A stretch of 64,000 nucleotides of DNA from Micromonospora matsumotoense (lineage in GTDB: Bacteria; Actinomycetota; Actinomycetes; Mycobacteriales; Micromonosporaceae), in contig NZ_FMCU01000019.1 of NCBI RefSeq assembly GCF_900091525.1, positions 84,916-148,915 on the forward strand, written 5' to 3'. Under the pieces are notes generated by a model. That model did no database searches and had not been told where the DNA came from. It was given only the letters and a program-made list of their open reading frames with translations. A program made the position numbers and the translations under genes. Shown here one piece after another: positions 56,953 to 64,000 of the stretch. Numbering within the stretch: position 1 is the first letter of the stretch; the number at the start of each line of letters is the position of its first letter.

Positions 56953-57090
56953 ATGAGCATGATCGAGCGAATCCGCACCCGTCGTGACGCCAACCGTCGG
57001 GCCCGTGCCATCGAGCACGCGCTGCGCTCCACCAACTCGCCGGCAGTCCGCGAGGAGATCCTCGCGATCGCCCAGCGTCACATGAGCTGA
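56953..57090 (+). CDS. Small basic protein
   Basis: 45 residues: MSMIERIRTRRDANRRARAI then EHALRSTNSPAVREEILAIAQRHMS. Basic N-terminus, helix-forming C-terminus. GGAAAG about 8 nt before ATG, and a dedicated terminator (57124-57156) follows, which supports a real gene. The promoter region (56820-56950) is AT-richer than the average. Function unknown. Confidence 0.72.
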   Translation: MSMIERIRTRRDANRRARAIEHALRSTNSPAVREEILAIAQRHMS

Positions 57091-57123
57091 CCCGGGACAG
57101 ACTTTTCTCTCCCTCCTCCAGAT

Positions 57124-57156
57124 CGATGACCCGCCCGGGCCCCGGGCGGGTCATCG
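57124..57156 (+). terminator. Terminator after the 45-residue gene
   Basis: Perfect 16-bp arms CGATGACCCGCCCGGG / CCCGGGCGGGTCATCG with one base between, 34 nt past the stop. The TTTTCTCTCCCTCC just before it is pyrimidine-rich. Confidence 0.75.
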
Positions 57157-57432
57157 GCGTTCCAGGCACGCTGAGACCGGGATTCCGCCTCGCCACGACG
57201 CCCGGTACGGTGGTTCCGGTCGCCACCCGCCGACCTGGACACCGATCGCGCCGGATCAGAGCCGATCGACACCGTCCAGTGACGTGGAGTGACGGCCGGT
57301 GCTCCCTGGGTGCCACGCGCGCGAACCGGATACCGTGCGGGGAGCCCGCACGGCCGAACCGCCGGGCACCGGCGACACGGCCGACCGGGCGGACGGCATC
57401 GGCGGCCGACATGTGATGGAGGAGGCGCACCC
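57157..57432. other. Gene-free region before the large disordered protein
   Basis: About 276 bp. Nothing recognisable other than the GATGGAGGAGGCGC Shine-Dalgarno immediately before ATG at 57433. Confidence 0.5.
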
Positions 57433-60222
57433 ATGACGTCCGAGGGCCAGCACCGCCCCGGCCAGGAGCCGGACGAGGTGCCGCCGGGCTCCGGTGGACC
57501 GGTGCCGTACGGCGACCGACAGCCGCAGCAGGACCCCGGGTACGGCACCCCCGCCACGCCCGACCTCGGCTGGGCGCCGCCACCCCCCACCGGCCGGGGC
57601 AACCCGACCGGTCCGTCCTGGACGCCCCCGGCCCCGCCCGCGGCCTGGGGCGGTGCGCAGGTTCCGCAGCAGTCCGAGCCCACCGAGGCGTGGACCCCGC
57701 CGGCCCGGCCGACACCGCCCACCGAGGCGTGGACCCCGCCCGCCGGCCCGCCGCAGCCCGCCTGGGCCGGGCAGCCTGAGCAACCCGCCTGGGCCACCGC
57801 CCCCGCGCCGGCCGCCGGGAACCCCGACCCCTCCCCGCAGCCCGCCTGGGCACAGTCCGAAGAGCCCGGTTGGGCGCAGTCCGAGCAGCCCGCCCCCGCC
57901 TGGGCGCAACCCGAGGCCGGCGCCCGGGGTGCCGCCCGGGTGCCGCAGCCCGACAATCCGGCCGGCGGCGGTTGGTCCACTTCGGCCGATCCGGCCCCGA
58001 CCTCGCCCGCCGGTTGGTCGGGCCAGGACGCCGCGCAGCAGGAGGCGACCCCCGGCGTCAACGGCTGGGGCACCGCGCCCGCGCCGCAGCAGGACGAAGC
58101 GACCGGTGCCGGCGGCTGGCAGGCCGACCGGGCCGACACCCCCCAGGGCAACGGCTGGCCGGCCGACGGCCGGGCCGGGACCGACCCGGCGCGAGGTGGC
58201 TGGCCGGCCGACCCCCGGGACGCGCCGGGCAACTCCGGCGGTTGGGCCGCCGGTGCGCCGGCCCACCCCGACGAGACGCCCCGCTCCGCCGGCCGGGCCT
58301 CGGTGCCCGTACCACCGGCCACGCCGGAGCCCGCGGACCAGGCGGCGTGGCCACCGCCGGAGACCGGTGGCCACCCGGGCGCTCAGGCGTCGTCGACCAA
58401 CGCCCCGGGTGCCGAGGGCTGGTCCACCGAGGACGACCGGCAGCCACAGTGGGGGGCACCGGACGAGCCCGCCACGGCCCGTTGGGAGGGCCGCCGCGAG
58501 CAGCCCGCCCTCGATGCCTGGCCGGCCGGCGCACCGACCCGCAACGCGCAGCCGCACCAGGACGACCCGGCGCCGGGCCAGGAGTGGCCGGCGCCGCAGG
58601 CCGGCTCCCGGGGCGCCGCCTCCGTACCCTCCCGGGAGGACCGCCCGGAGGCCGGGGCGACCTGGGCGACGCCGGAGCTGCCCGCGCGGGCGTCCGCGTC
58701 GGTGGCCGCGCCGGACGGCCCGCCCGCCTGGGCCGGTGCCGCCGGTGACCACAACCCGCCGCAGCGGGCGGGTGCCGAGCGCCCGGCCGTGCCGGACGCC
58801 GAGCCGTGGGCACCCGGGCAGGCGTGGGGGCGTCCCGAGTCCTCCGGCCAGCCCGCCGAGGGCGGCTGGGAGCCTCGACGCAGCGAGGACCAGCCGATCT
58901 ACCAGCCGGGGCCGGCCCCCGGCATCTCGCCGGCCAACGCGGTGCCGCTCCCACCGCAGGAACAGCGCGTCCCCGGGGCCAGCCTGGCCGCCGCACCGCC
59001 GGCCGACTACGTCCCGCCGGCCCAGTTCGGTGGGCCCGTCGAGCAGCAGTCACCCGGCCGTGAGGCAGCGGCATGGGGCGCGGCGGAGCAGCCGCAGTTG
59101 CCCGCCGGCCCGGCGCTGCCCGCCCAGCGACTCCCACCCGAGTCCGAGAGCGCCGGTCGCGCCTCGGTGCCGGCTGCCGACGCCGGGGAGTCCGGTGCCG
59201 TCGGCCGGGCCTCCGCCAGTGCGTCGGTACCCATGGCCAGCCGGGTCGTCCCCCCCAGCGACCAGGCGGCACGTCCGGCGGGCCCGGCCGTTCCGCAACC
59301 GCGGGTGTACGGGCGACCGACCCGCCCGGAGCCGGCGGAGGAGGCACCGGAGCACGACGACCACCGGCCGGAGCACGACCCCCGCTTCGCCGACCAGGAC
59401 CGGAGCCGGTTCGACGGTGCCGAGCAGCCCCGGTTCGACGAGCCGGAACGCTCCCGGTTCGACGAGCAGGACCGGACCCGGTTCGACGACCAGGACCGGG
59501 CGCACGGCTTCGGTGCCGAGGCGCCCTCGTCCGCGCCGCCGGCCGCCCCGCCCGCGTTCGGCGGCGGCATCCCGGCCTTCGCCGACCCGGCCGGCAGCAA
59601 CCGGCCGATGAACGGCACCCGCCCGCACGGGCCGACGGACCGGCCGGCCGAGTCGTACGGCGCCGGCCCGACCAGCGGCGCCCCGGCCGGTGCCGCACCC
59701 GTGCCGGGGTACGGCCACCCGGCGCACGACCCGGTGCACGGCGGGTACGCCTCACCGTTCCCGCCCGCCGGGCAGCAGTTCCCGGCTGCGGGTCAGCAGT
59801 CCGGCCCCGCCGGTTGGCCGGCGGAGCCCGAGCAGGAGCAGGGGCGTTTCGACGCGTTCAAGCCGGACCCGGAGCCGGAGCAGAAGGCCGAGCAGCCCAC
59901 CCCGAAGGTACGCAACGGGCGGGTGCTCGCCCTGGTGCTGATCGTGGCGGTGCTCATTCTGGCCGTCCCGCTGGGTCTGCTGATGCTCCTCGGCAAGGTC
60001 GGCTCGGACAACGAGCCGGCCCCCTTCAACCCGGCCGTCGGCTCCTGCGTCAAGCAGTCCGGCGAGAACGCGAGCGCAGCGGGCTGCGGTGAACCGGGTG
60101 CCTTCACGGTCGTCTCCAAGGTGGACGCCAAGGAGAAGTGCACCGACCCGACCCAGCCGCACGTGGTGCTGCCGGGTGGCGGAGTCGACCGGGTGCTCTG
60201 CCTGAAGCCGGCCGGCCAGTAA
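57433..60222 (+). CDS. Large disordered single-pass membrane protein (LppU-like C-terminus)
   Basis: 929 residues. The first ~830 are low-complexity, rich in Pro, Ala, Gly, Gln, Trp and Arg, with repeats such as EAWTPPA, PAWAQSE, GRASVP and a charged RSRFDEPERSRFDEQDRTRF run near 655-690. One membrane helix near 835-855 (VLALVLIVAVLILAVPLGLLML) precedes a ~65-residue outside domain with cysteines (VGSCVKQ, AGCGEP, EKCTDP, RVLCLK) typical of LppU/SCO3897-like actinobacterial proteins. The long N-terminus would be cytosolic. Strong SD. Function unknown; could scaffold envelope partners. Confidence 0.8.
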   Translation: MTSEGQHRPGQEPDEVPPGSGGPVPYGDRQPQQDPGYGTPATPDLGWAPPPPTGRGNPTGPSWTPPAPPAAWGGAQVPQQSEPTEAWTPPARPTPPTEAWTPPAGPPQPAWAGQPEQPAWATAPAPAAGNPDPSPQPAWAQSEEPGWAQSEQPAPAWAQPEAGARGAARVPQPDNPAGGGWSTSADPAPTSPAGWSGQDAAQQEATPGVNGWGTAPAPQQDEATGAGGWQADRADTPQGNGWPADGRAGTDPARGGWPADPRDAPGNSGGWAAGAPAHPDETPRSAGRASVPVPPATPEPADQAAWPPPETGGHPGAQASSTNAPGAEGWSTEDDRQPQWGAPDEPATARWEGRREQPALDAWPAGAPTRNAQPHQDDPAPGQEWPAPQAGSRGAASVPSREDRPEAGATWATPELPARASASVAAPDGPPAWAGAAGDHNPPQRAGAERPAVPDAEPWAPGQAWGRPESSGQPAEGGWEPRRSEDQPIYQPGPAPGISPANAVPLPPQEQRVPGASLAAAPPADYVPPAQFGGPVEQQSPGREAAAWGAAEQPQLPAGPALPAQRLPPESESAGRASVPAADAGESGAVGRASASASVPMASRVVPPSDQAARPAGPAVPQPRVYGRPTRPEPAEEAPEHDDHRPEHDPRFADQDRSRFDGAEQPRFDEPERSRFDEQDRTRFDDQDRAHGFGAEAPSSAPPAAPPAFGGGIPAFADPAGSNRPMNGTRPHGPTDRPAESYGAGPTSGAPAGAAPVPGYGHPAHDPVHGGYASPFPPAGQQFPAAGQQSGPAGWPAEPEQEQGRFDAFKPDPEPEQKAEQPTPKVRNGRVLALVLIVAVLILAVPLGLLMLLGKVGSDNEPAPFNPAVGSCVKQSGENASAAGCGEPGAFTVVSKVDAKEKCTDPTQPHVVLPGGGVDRVLCLKPAGQ

Positions 60223-60228
60223 CGGCGT

Positions 60229-60268
60229 ACCGACGGCGGGGCACGGTCGACCGTGCCCCGCCGTCGGT
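60229..60268 (+). terminator. Terminator after the large membrane protein
   Basis: A perfect 40-bp palindrome, each arm ACCGACGGCGGGGCACGGTC or its complement, 6 nt past the stop, followed by GTTTCGG. Confidence 0.8.
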
Positions 60269-60334
60269 GTTTCGGACTTCGCGGGCTGGGCAGTCTATGG
60301 GGCACATTGACGTAGCCCGAGGAGGTCACCCCCC

Positions 60335-60547
60335 ATGGCAGGCACCGAGAACGAGGTCAACCGCAGCGCTCGCAGCGGTCGGTTCGTCAAGGAGAGCACC
60401 ACTGAGCGGGACCCTCGGCACACGACGACCGAGCAGGTCGGCAGTGACGGGGAGCAGGAAGTCCACCGCAGCGCGAGCACCGGCCGGTTCGTCACGGAGA
60501 CCACCGCCGAGCTGCACCCCTCGACGACCGAGACCCAGCACGTCTGA
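60335..60547 (+). CDS. Small protein with internal duplication (RSxxSGRFV)
   Basis: 70 residues in two similar halves: NRSARSGRFVKESTTERDP and HRSASTGRFVTETTAELHP, both ending in a Thr-rich segment with EQV/QHV. The RSxxSGRFV motif is known from many small actinobacterial and phage-encoded proteins of unknown role. AGGAGG lies 10 nt upstream of ATG. Hydrophilic with no Cys. Confidence 0.8.
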   Translation: MAGTENEVNRSARSGRFVKESTTERDPRHTTTEQVGSDGEQEVHRSASTGRFVTETTAELHPSTTETQHV

Positions 60548-60562
60548 CTGACGAGCCACCAC

Positions 60563-60595
60563 CACTGCCCTCCGCGCCCGGCGCGGAGGGCAGTG
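60563..60595. terminator. Bidirectional terminator hairpin
   Basis: CACTGCCCTCCGCGC / GCGCGGAGGGCAGTG, 15-bp perfect arms with a 3-nt loop, between the 70-residue gene and the convergent HTH gene. Confidence 0.8.
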
Positions 60596-61576
60596 TCATG
60601 TCCGGGCGTCGAGCTGCACGCAGGGGGTCCGTGCGCTCGCCAGCACGCTGCGGTTGTCCGCCGCCGTGATGTCGACGGTGACCGACACACAGCCCCGGGT
60701 GGTCCGCAGGACGTTGCCGAACACGCTGTACACCTGGCGCTTGACCATGAACGGGTAGTCGAACCGGGTGATCCCCCCGTCGGACGGGCGGGTGGCGGAC
60801 AGCCGGATGGTCGCCCCGGTCGGGACCCGTTCGGTGGAGACGAACAGCGGCCAGGCCGCCCGGCAGCGCGGCGAGTAGCGCAGCGTCAGGCTCCCATAGG
60901 TCGGCTGCTTCGGGTCGGGGTCCGGGACCGGGACGGTTTCCGCGCTGACCGCGTCGACCTGGCAGCGTTCCTCCTGCGGGTCCGCCCCGTCGGCGGGTGG
61001 AGCGGCGGTGGGTGCCGGGATCGACGCGTCCACCGGTTGCTCCGCCTGCCGGTTCGACCGGGAGCCCGCATCGGCCAACAGCGGCACGACCGAGCCGGCG
61101 ACCAGCACGGTGAGCCCGGCCGTCGCGGCCAGCGCCCACCGGGGCACCGCCGGCCGCCGCGTCGCCAACGGCTCCGGCACCGGCGGCTCTGACGCCGGCG
61201 GCGTCGACATCGGTGGCTGCGGCTGCGTCGATGGCTGCGTCGGCGGCTGGCCCGGTCCGGCAGTGCTGGGCTCGGCGGCCCGGCTCAGCTCGGCCTCCCG
61301 GTGCCAGCGGGCCCGCCACGCCGCCTCGTCGCCGCCGCAGGCCCGGACGAACGCCATGGTCAGCTCCAGCGACGGCAGCCGGCCACCGGACAGCACACCC
61401 GCCAGCGCGGTGTGCGAGTAGTGGGCGGTCCCGGACATCTTCCGGAGCGACGGTTGCCCGGCATCGCGTCGGAGCCGGGCGAGATCAGCGACGAATTCGT
61501 GGTGTCGGGCGTCGCCGTCGTGGTGTCGGGCGTCGCCGGGGACCTGCCCGTCGACTCGTCCGCTTCGCCCCGTCAT
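60596..61576 (-). CDS. HTH-transmembrane-DUF2690 protein
   Basis: 326 residues. An N-terminal helix-turn-helix (~25-85: EFVADLARLRRDAGQPSLRKMSGTAHYSHTALAGVLSGGRLPS), a Pro-rich linker, one membrane helix (LAATAGLTVLVAGSVVPLLA), and an exterior DUF2690 domain (CQVDAVSAETV ... YGSLTLRYSPRCRAAWPLFVSTERVPTGATIRL). A membrane-tethered DNA-binding protein; signal unknown. The start is set by GGGAGGG 4 nt upstream of ATG. Confidence 0.85.
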   Translation of the reverse strand: MTGRSGRVDGQVPGDARHHDGDARHHEFVADLARLRRDAGQPSLRKMSGTAHYSHTALAGVLSGGRLPSLELTMAFVRACGGDEAAWRARWHREAELSRAAEPSTAGPGQPPTQPSTQPQPPMSTPPASEPPVPEPLATRRPAVPRWALAATAGLTVLVAGSVVPLLADAGSRSNRQAEQPVDASIPAPTAAPPADGADPQEERCQVDAVSAETVPVPDPDPKQPTYGSLTLRYSPRCRAAWPLFVSTERVPTGATIRLSATRPSDGGITRFDYPFMVKRQVYSVFGNVLRTTRGCVSVTVDITAADNRSVLASARTPCVQLDART

Positions 61577-61843
61577 GGACCCTCCCCTGCGCGTAAACCC
61601 TGGTGTCAACGTCTGTCATGCCAGTGCTTTACAGGCGGGCGTCAGGACAGGATCGTCCCCGGAGCAGCCACCCGCCGGATAGGTGCCGCTGAATATGATC
61701 TCACGGGGAGTGTCGGGCCCGGCACGCATCCGAACGGCTCGAAATCGCGTTCGCCCCGGGGATACCGGATCGCACGAGTCACCGTCCGACGGGCACACCG
61801 CGCCGATTCCGGGGCGGTGCCGAACTCTCGACAGGAGAACCGC

Positions 61844-62659
61844 GTGTACCAGCCGAACGGTACGGATACCACCGGCAGCATGCCCCGTCGGGCACTGCCG
61901 AGACTCGTCGGGCGGGTCCTCACCGCCTGCGCAGTCACGGCGGTGGTCCTGGTGGGCACGGCCGCGCCGTCGTTCGCCGGCATCTCCGGCTACAGCGTCG
62001 CCGGCACGGGCGGCGCCGGCCTGACGGTGCGCACCAGCCCGTACGACGCGAACGCCAGCTCGGTGGCGCTCCTCGGCGACGGCACCGGGTTCGTCGCCGA
62101 GTGCGCGGTACGCGGGCGCAACATCTCCGGCAACTCCGTCTGGCACCGGATCAGCTCCCCGGCCAGCGGTTGGATCAGCGACTTCTACACCAACACGCCG
62201 GGGTTCAACCAGTACCTGCCCGGTGAGCCGGAGTGCTCCACCACCCCGCCGCCCACCGGCACCCGCGAGGACCGTGCGCTGGCCTGGGCCCGGTCGGTCA
62301 TCGGCCAGGCGTACACCAACGGGGACCTGGGCGACTCCAACCACCAGTGGGACGGCTGGTGCGACAACTTCGTCGGGCACGCCTACGGTCGGGCCGCCAG
62401 CGGCTACGCGTCCGCGATCGTGCACTACAACTCGCTGTACTCGCGTGGCCTGATCCGCACCACGGGCACCCCGCCGGCCGGCGCGCTGGTCTTCTACGCC
62501 GCCGCGTCGATCAACGGGTACTACGGCCACGTGATGCTCTCCGAGGGCAACGGCAACTACATCACCTCGGCGGCCACCGTCCGTCGCGTCTCGCTGACCT
62601 GGCCCGGTGCGCCGTACCTCGGCTGGTCCTACGCCGACCCGGAGTGGACCGGGCGCTGA
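61844..62659 (+). CDS. Secreted SH3-domain cysteine peptidase-like wall hydrolase
   Basis: 271 residues. Signal peptide (VLTACAVTAVVLVGTAAPSFA), a bacterial SH3 domain (GGAGLTVRTSPYDANASSVALLGDGTGFVAECAV) and a CHAP/NlpC-like C-terminal domain: catalytic Cys in WDGWCDNFVGHAYGRA and His in GYYGHVMLSEG. Likely cleaves peptidoglycan or plays a structural role. GTG start with AGGAG 7 nt upstream. The next gene, also SH3-bearing, lies 47 nt downstream. Confidence 0.82.
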   Translation: MYQPNGTDTTGSMPRRALPRLVGRVLTACAVTAVVLVGTAAPSFAGISGYSVAGTGGAGLTVRTSPYDANASSVALLGDGTGFVAECAVRGRNISGNSVWHRISSPASGWISDFYTNTPGFNQYLPGEPECSTTPPPTGTREDRALAWARSVIGQAYTNGDLGDSNHQWDGWCDNFVGHAYGRAASGYASAIVHYNSLYSRGLIRTTGTPPAGALVFYAAASINGYYGHVMLSEGNGNYITSAATVRRVSLTWPGAPYLGWSYADPEWTGR

Positions 62660-62706
62660 CGCCCCCACCCGGCCCGGCTCCCCTCCGGTCGTCCGCCGAA
62701 AGGATC

Positions 62707-63588
62707 ATGATGCGTCTCCCCCTTCCGCTCCCCGCACTCCGGCACGGCCGGCGGGTGCGACTGGCCCTCGGCCTGGCACTGGTCGCCGTCGTCGGCGTCA
62801 GCACCGTGCCCACCCCCGCCACCGCCGCACCCGCCACCGCCGGCCCGGCCGCGCACGCCGCGTCGGCCCCCCGCCCGACCGACCAGGCCACGGCAGCCAG
62901 CGTCGGTGGTCCCGCCACCGGCGCGAAGGCCAGTCGGGTGGGCGTCAACGCGGTCGGCATCGACCTGTGCGCCCAGGTCGCGTATGCCGCCGGGTTCCGG
63001 AACAACCCACTGGTCACCGCCGTGGCCGTCGCGATGGCCGAGTCCTCCTGCAACCCGTCGGCGGTCGGCAGCAACGGCCCCACCGCCGGCTGCCCCAACG
63101 GTTCGCTGGACCGGGGGCTGTGGCAGATCAACAACTGCTACCACCCCACCGTCAACGACACCTGCGCGTACACCGCCCAGTGCAACGCCAACGCCGCCTA
63201 CAACATCTCCAGCGGTGGCAGCAACTGGCAGCCCTGGTCGACGTACAACAACGGGGCGTACGCCGGTTATCTGTCCGCCGCGCAGGCCGCCGTGGCCCGC
63301 CTCGGCGGCGGCGATCCGCCGGTCGGCGTGACCGGCACCATCCTGGCCAACCCCTCGCTCAACATCCGCACCGGGCCGGGCACCACCTACGGCATCGCCG
63401 GTTCCGTCAACTACGGCGCCACCGTGAAGATCGCCTGCTACACCTTCGGCGAGTACGTCAGCGGCGGCTACTGGCCGTCGTCCACCTGGGACCGGATCAC
63501 CAACACGGCGACGGGCGTGACCGGCTACGTGGCCGACACCTGGGTCAACACCACCTACGACGTCAAGACGATGGTCGGTCGCTGCTGA
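62707..63588 (+). CDS. Secreted transglycosylase/lysozyme-like SH3 protein
   Basis: 293 residues. Signal peptide (LALGLALVAVVGVSTVPTPATA), an Ala/Thr linker, a lysozyme-like domain with the catalytic Glu in VAVAMAESSCNPSAVG and SLDRGLWQINNCYHP, as in soluble lytic transglycosylases, and a C-terminal SH3 domain (LNIRTGPGTTYGIAGSVNYGATVKIACYT) that would bind the wall. AAAGGA before ATG-ATG. Paired with the hydrolase upstream. Confidence 0.85.
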   Translation: MMRLPLPLPALRHGRRVRLALGLALVAVVGVSTVPTPATAAPATAGPAAHAASAPRPTDQATAASVGGPATGAKASRVGVNAVGIDLCAQVAYAAGFRNNPLVTAVAVAMAESSCNPSAVGSNGPTAGCPNGSLDRGLWQINNCYHPTVNDTCAYTAQCNANAAYNISSGGSNWQPWSTYNNGAYAGYLSAAQAAVARLGGGDPPVGVTGTILANPSLNIRTGPGTTYGIAGSVNYGATVKIACYTFGEYVSGGYWPSSTWDRITNTATGVTGYVADTWVNTTYDVKTMVGRC

Positions 63589-63602
63589 CCGTCCCGTTCG
63601 GG

Positions 63603-63636
63603 GCCGCGCGGGCAGGGTCGAACCCTCCCGCGCGGC
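63603..63636 (+). terminator. Terminator after the lysozyme-like gene
   Basis: GCCGCGCGGG / CCCGCGCGGC with an inner AGGGT/ACCCT stem, 15 nt past the stop codon. Confidence 0.8.
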
Positions 63637-63658
63637 TCCGTCGTGACCGCCACCCCCC

Positions 63659-63772
63659 GTCCTGCCCGCCACCCCCCGTCCTGCCCGCCGTCCCCCGTCC
63701 TGCCCGCCGTCCCCCGTCCTGCCCGCCGTCCCCCGTCCTGCCCGCCGTCCCCCGTCCTGCCCGCCGTCCCCC
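63659..63772. repeat. 19-bp tandem repeat array (six units)
   Basis: GTCCTGCCCGCCGTCCCCC repeats head to tail at 63659, 63678, 63697, 63716, 63735 and 63754; the first two units end in ACCCCCC instead. There are no unique spacers, so it is a minisatellite, not a CRISPR. It directly follows a terminator, in non-coding DNA. Confidence 0.9.
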
Positions 63773-63879
63773 GTCGTGGCGGTGGCGACCCACCGCCCTT
63801 CCGGGCGCGGCGGCGACCCTCACCTCGCCCCTCCGGGCGCGGCGGCGGCGACCCACACCATGTCCGGAGAGCGGTATAC

Positions 63880-63910
63880 CTGACAGGCATAAACATGACT
63901 GACAGGCATA
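63880..63910. repeat. Direct repeat CTGACAGGCATA, 19-bp period
   Basis: Exact copies at 63880-63891 (with TATAC just before) and 63899-63910, in an AT-rich pocket. The spacing of about two helical turns suggests a regulator site for a gene beyond the window end. Confidence 0.55.
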
Positions 63911-64000
63911 CCGGTGTACGCCGGCATCACTCCCCGGCCCCGCGGCGGCCGGCAATCGCGGCTCTCGCTCACGTTCCCGGGACCGGTCGGTGTTACGGTC

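Larger units (their letters stand above)
63589..64000. other. Gene-free end of the window
   Basis: Holds a terminator hairpin (63603-63636), the 19-bp tandem array (63659-63772), a G/C-rich stretch with repeated GCGGCGGCGACCC, and an AT-richer segment (63875-63915) with a direct repeat that may be the control region of a gene beyond the window. Confidence 0.6.

Noticed and set aside
63659..63772. Possible CRISPR array
   Set aside because: Repeats are contiguous with no spacers and no cas genes are nearby.

Overview
The window is a stretch of chromosome from a high-GC actinobacterium, most likely a member of the Micromonosporaceae (Micromonospora or close kin). The evidence is third-position GC saturation, frequent GTG/TTG starts, actinobacterial gene families (DUF3151, DUF4178, DUF2617, DUF4247, LPXTG surface proteins), and an HspR/HAIR heat-shock circuit. 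From memory, purA, DUF3151, fba, DedA, pyrE, clpB and dnaK-grpE-dnaJ-hspR also lie in one neighbourhood of Mycobacterium tuberculosis, so much of this is an old conserved core with lineage-specific insertions. I saw no rRNA, tRNA, CRISPR array, prophage or transposase gene.

Layout. 1-5.7 kb: end of a serine hydrolase, purD, an AbiEi/DUF559-type protein, purA, and a lipid-kinase-like gene divergent from purA. 5.8-12.5 kb: an EspI-like ParA ATPase with a long disordered N-terminus, DUF3151, a LOG-family nucleosidase preceded by a possible aromatic-rich leader peptide and hairpin, fba, and two small genes. 12.6-20 kb: two paralogous LPXTG wall proteins flanking an overlapping hen1-pnkp RNA-repair pair. 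20-24 kb: DedA, an orphan ArsR, pyrE and an SDR. 23.4-30.8 kb: a minus-strand run of membrane proteins, including the conserved DUF4178-DUF2617-DUF4247-DUF350-2TM-speE module. 31-43 kb: clpB, a GntR and small Cys/His protein pair, a TrkA_C/CPA2 antiporter pair, and the heat-shock operon dnaK-grpE-dnaJ-hspR. Both clpB and dnaK carry upstream HspR-type inverted repeats. 43-52.6 kb: two translationally coupled dynamin-like GTPases, an SPFH and NAD-kinase-like operon divergent from a NUDIX-type regulator with a palindromic operator between them, and a PAP2-like protein coupled to a Pro/Thr-rich protein. 53-56.7 kb: a 2-oxoacid dehydrogenase operon (E1alpha-E1beta-E2). 57-64 kb: small proteins, a large disordered single-pass membrane protein, an HTH-DUF2690 protein, two secreted wall hydrolases with SH3 domains, and a minisatellite-like repeat.

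The most noteworthy non-coding signals are: (i) three copies of a 22-bp-arm extragenic palindrome, flanked by C-rich and G-rich tracts; (ii) a different palindrome inserted in frame in the ParA-like gene; (iii) the leader ORF plus perfect hairpin before the LOG gene; (iv) a 15-bp perfect hairpin that would bury the Shine-Dalgarno of a membrane-protein gene; (v) a perfect GACGATAA-N13-TTATCGTC operator between the NUDIX regulator and the SPFH/NAD-kinase operon; (vi) a 59-bp tandem duplication at the DUF2617/DUF4247 junction. All functional statements rest on reading motifs by eye; no search was run.
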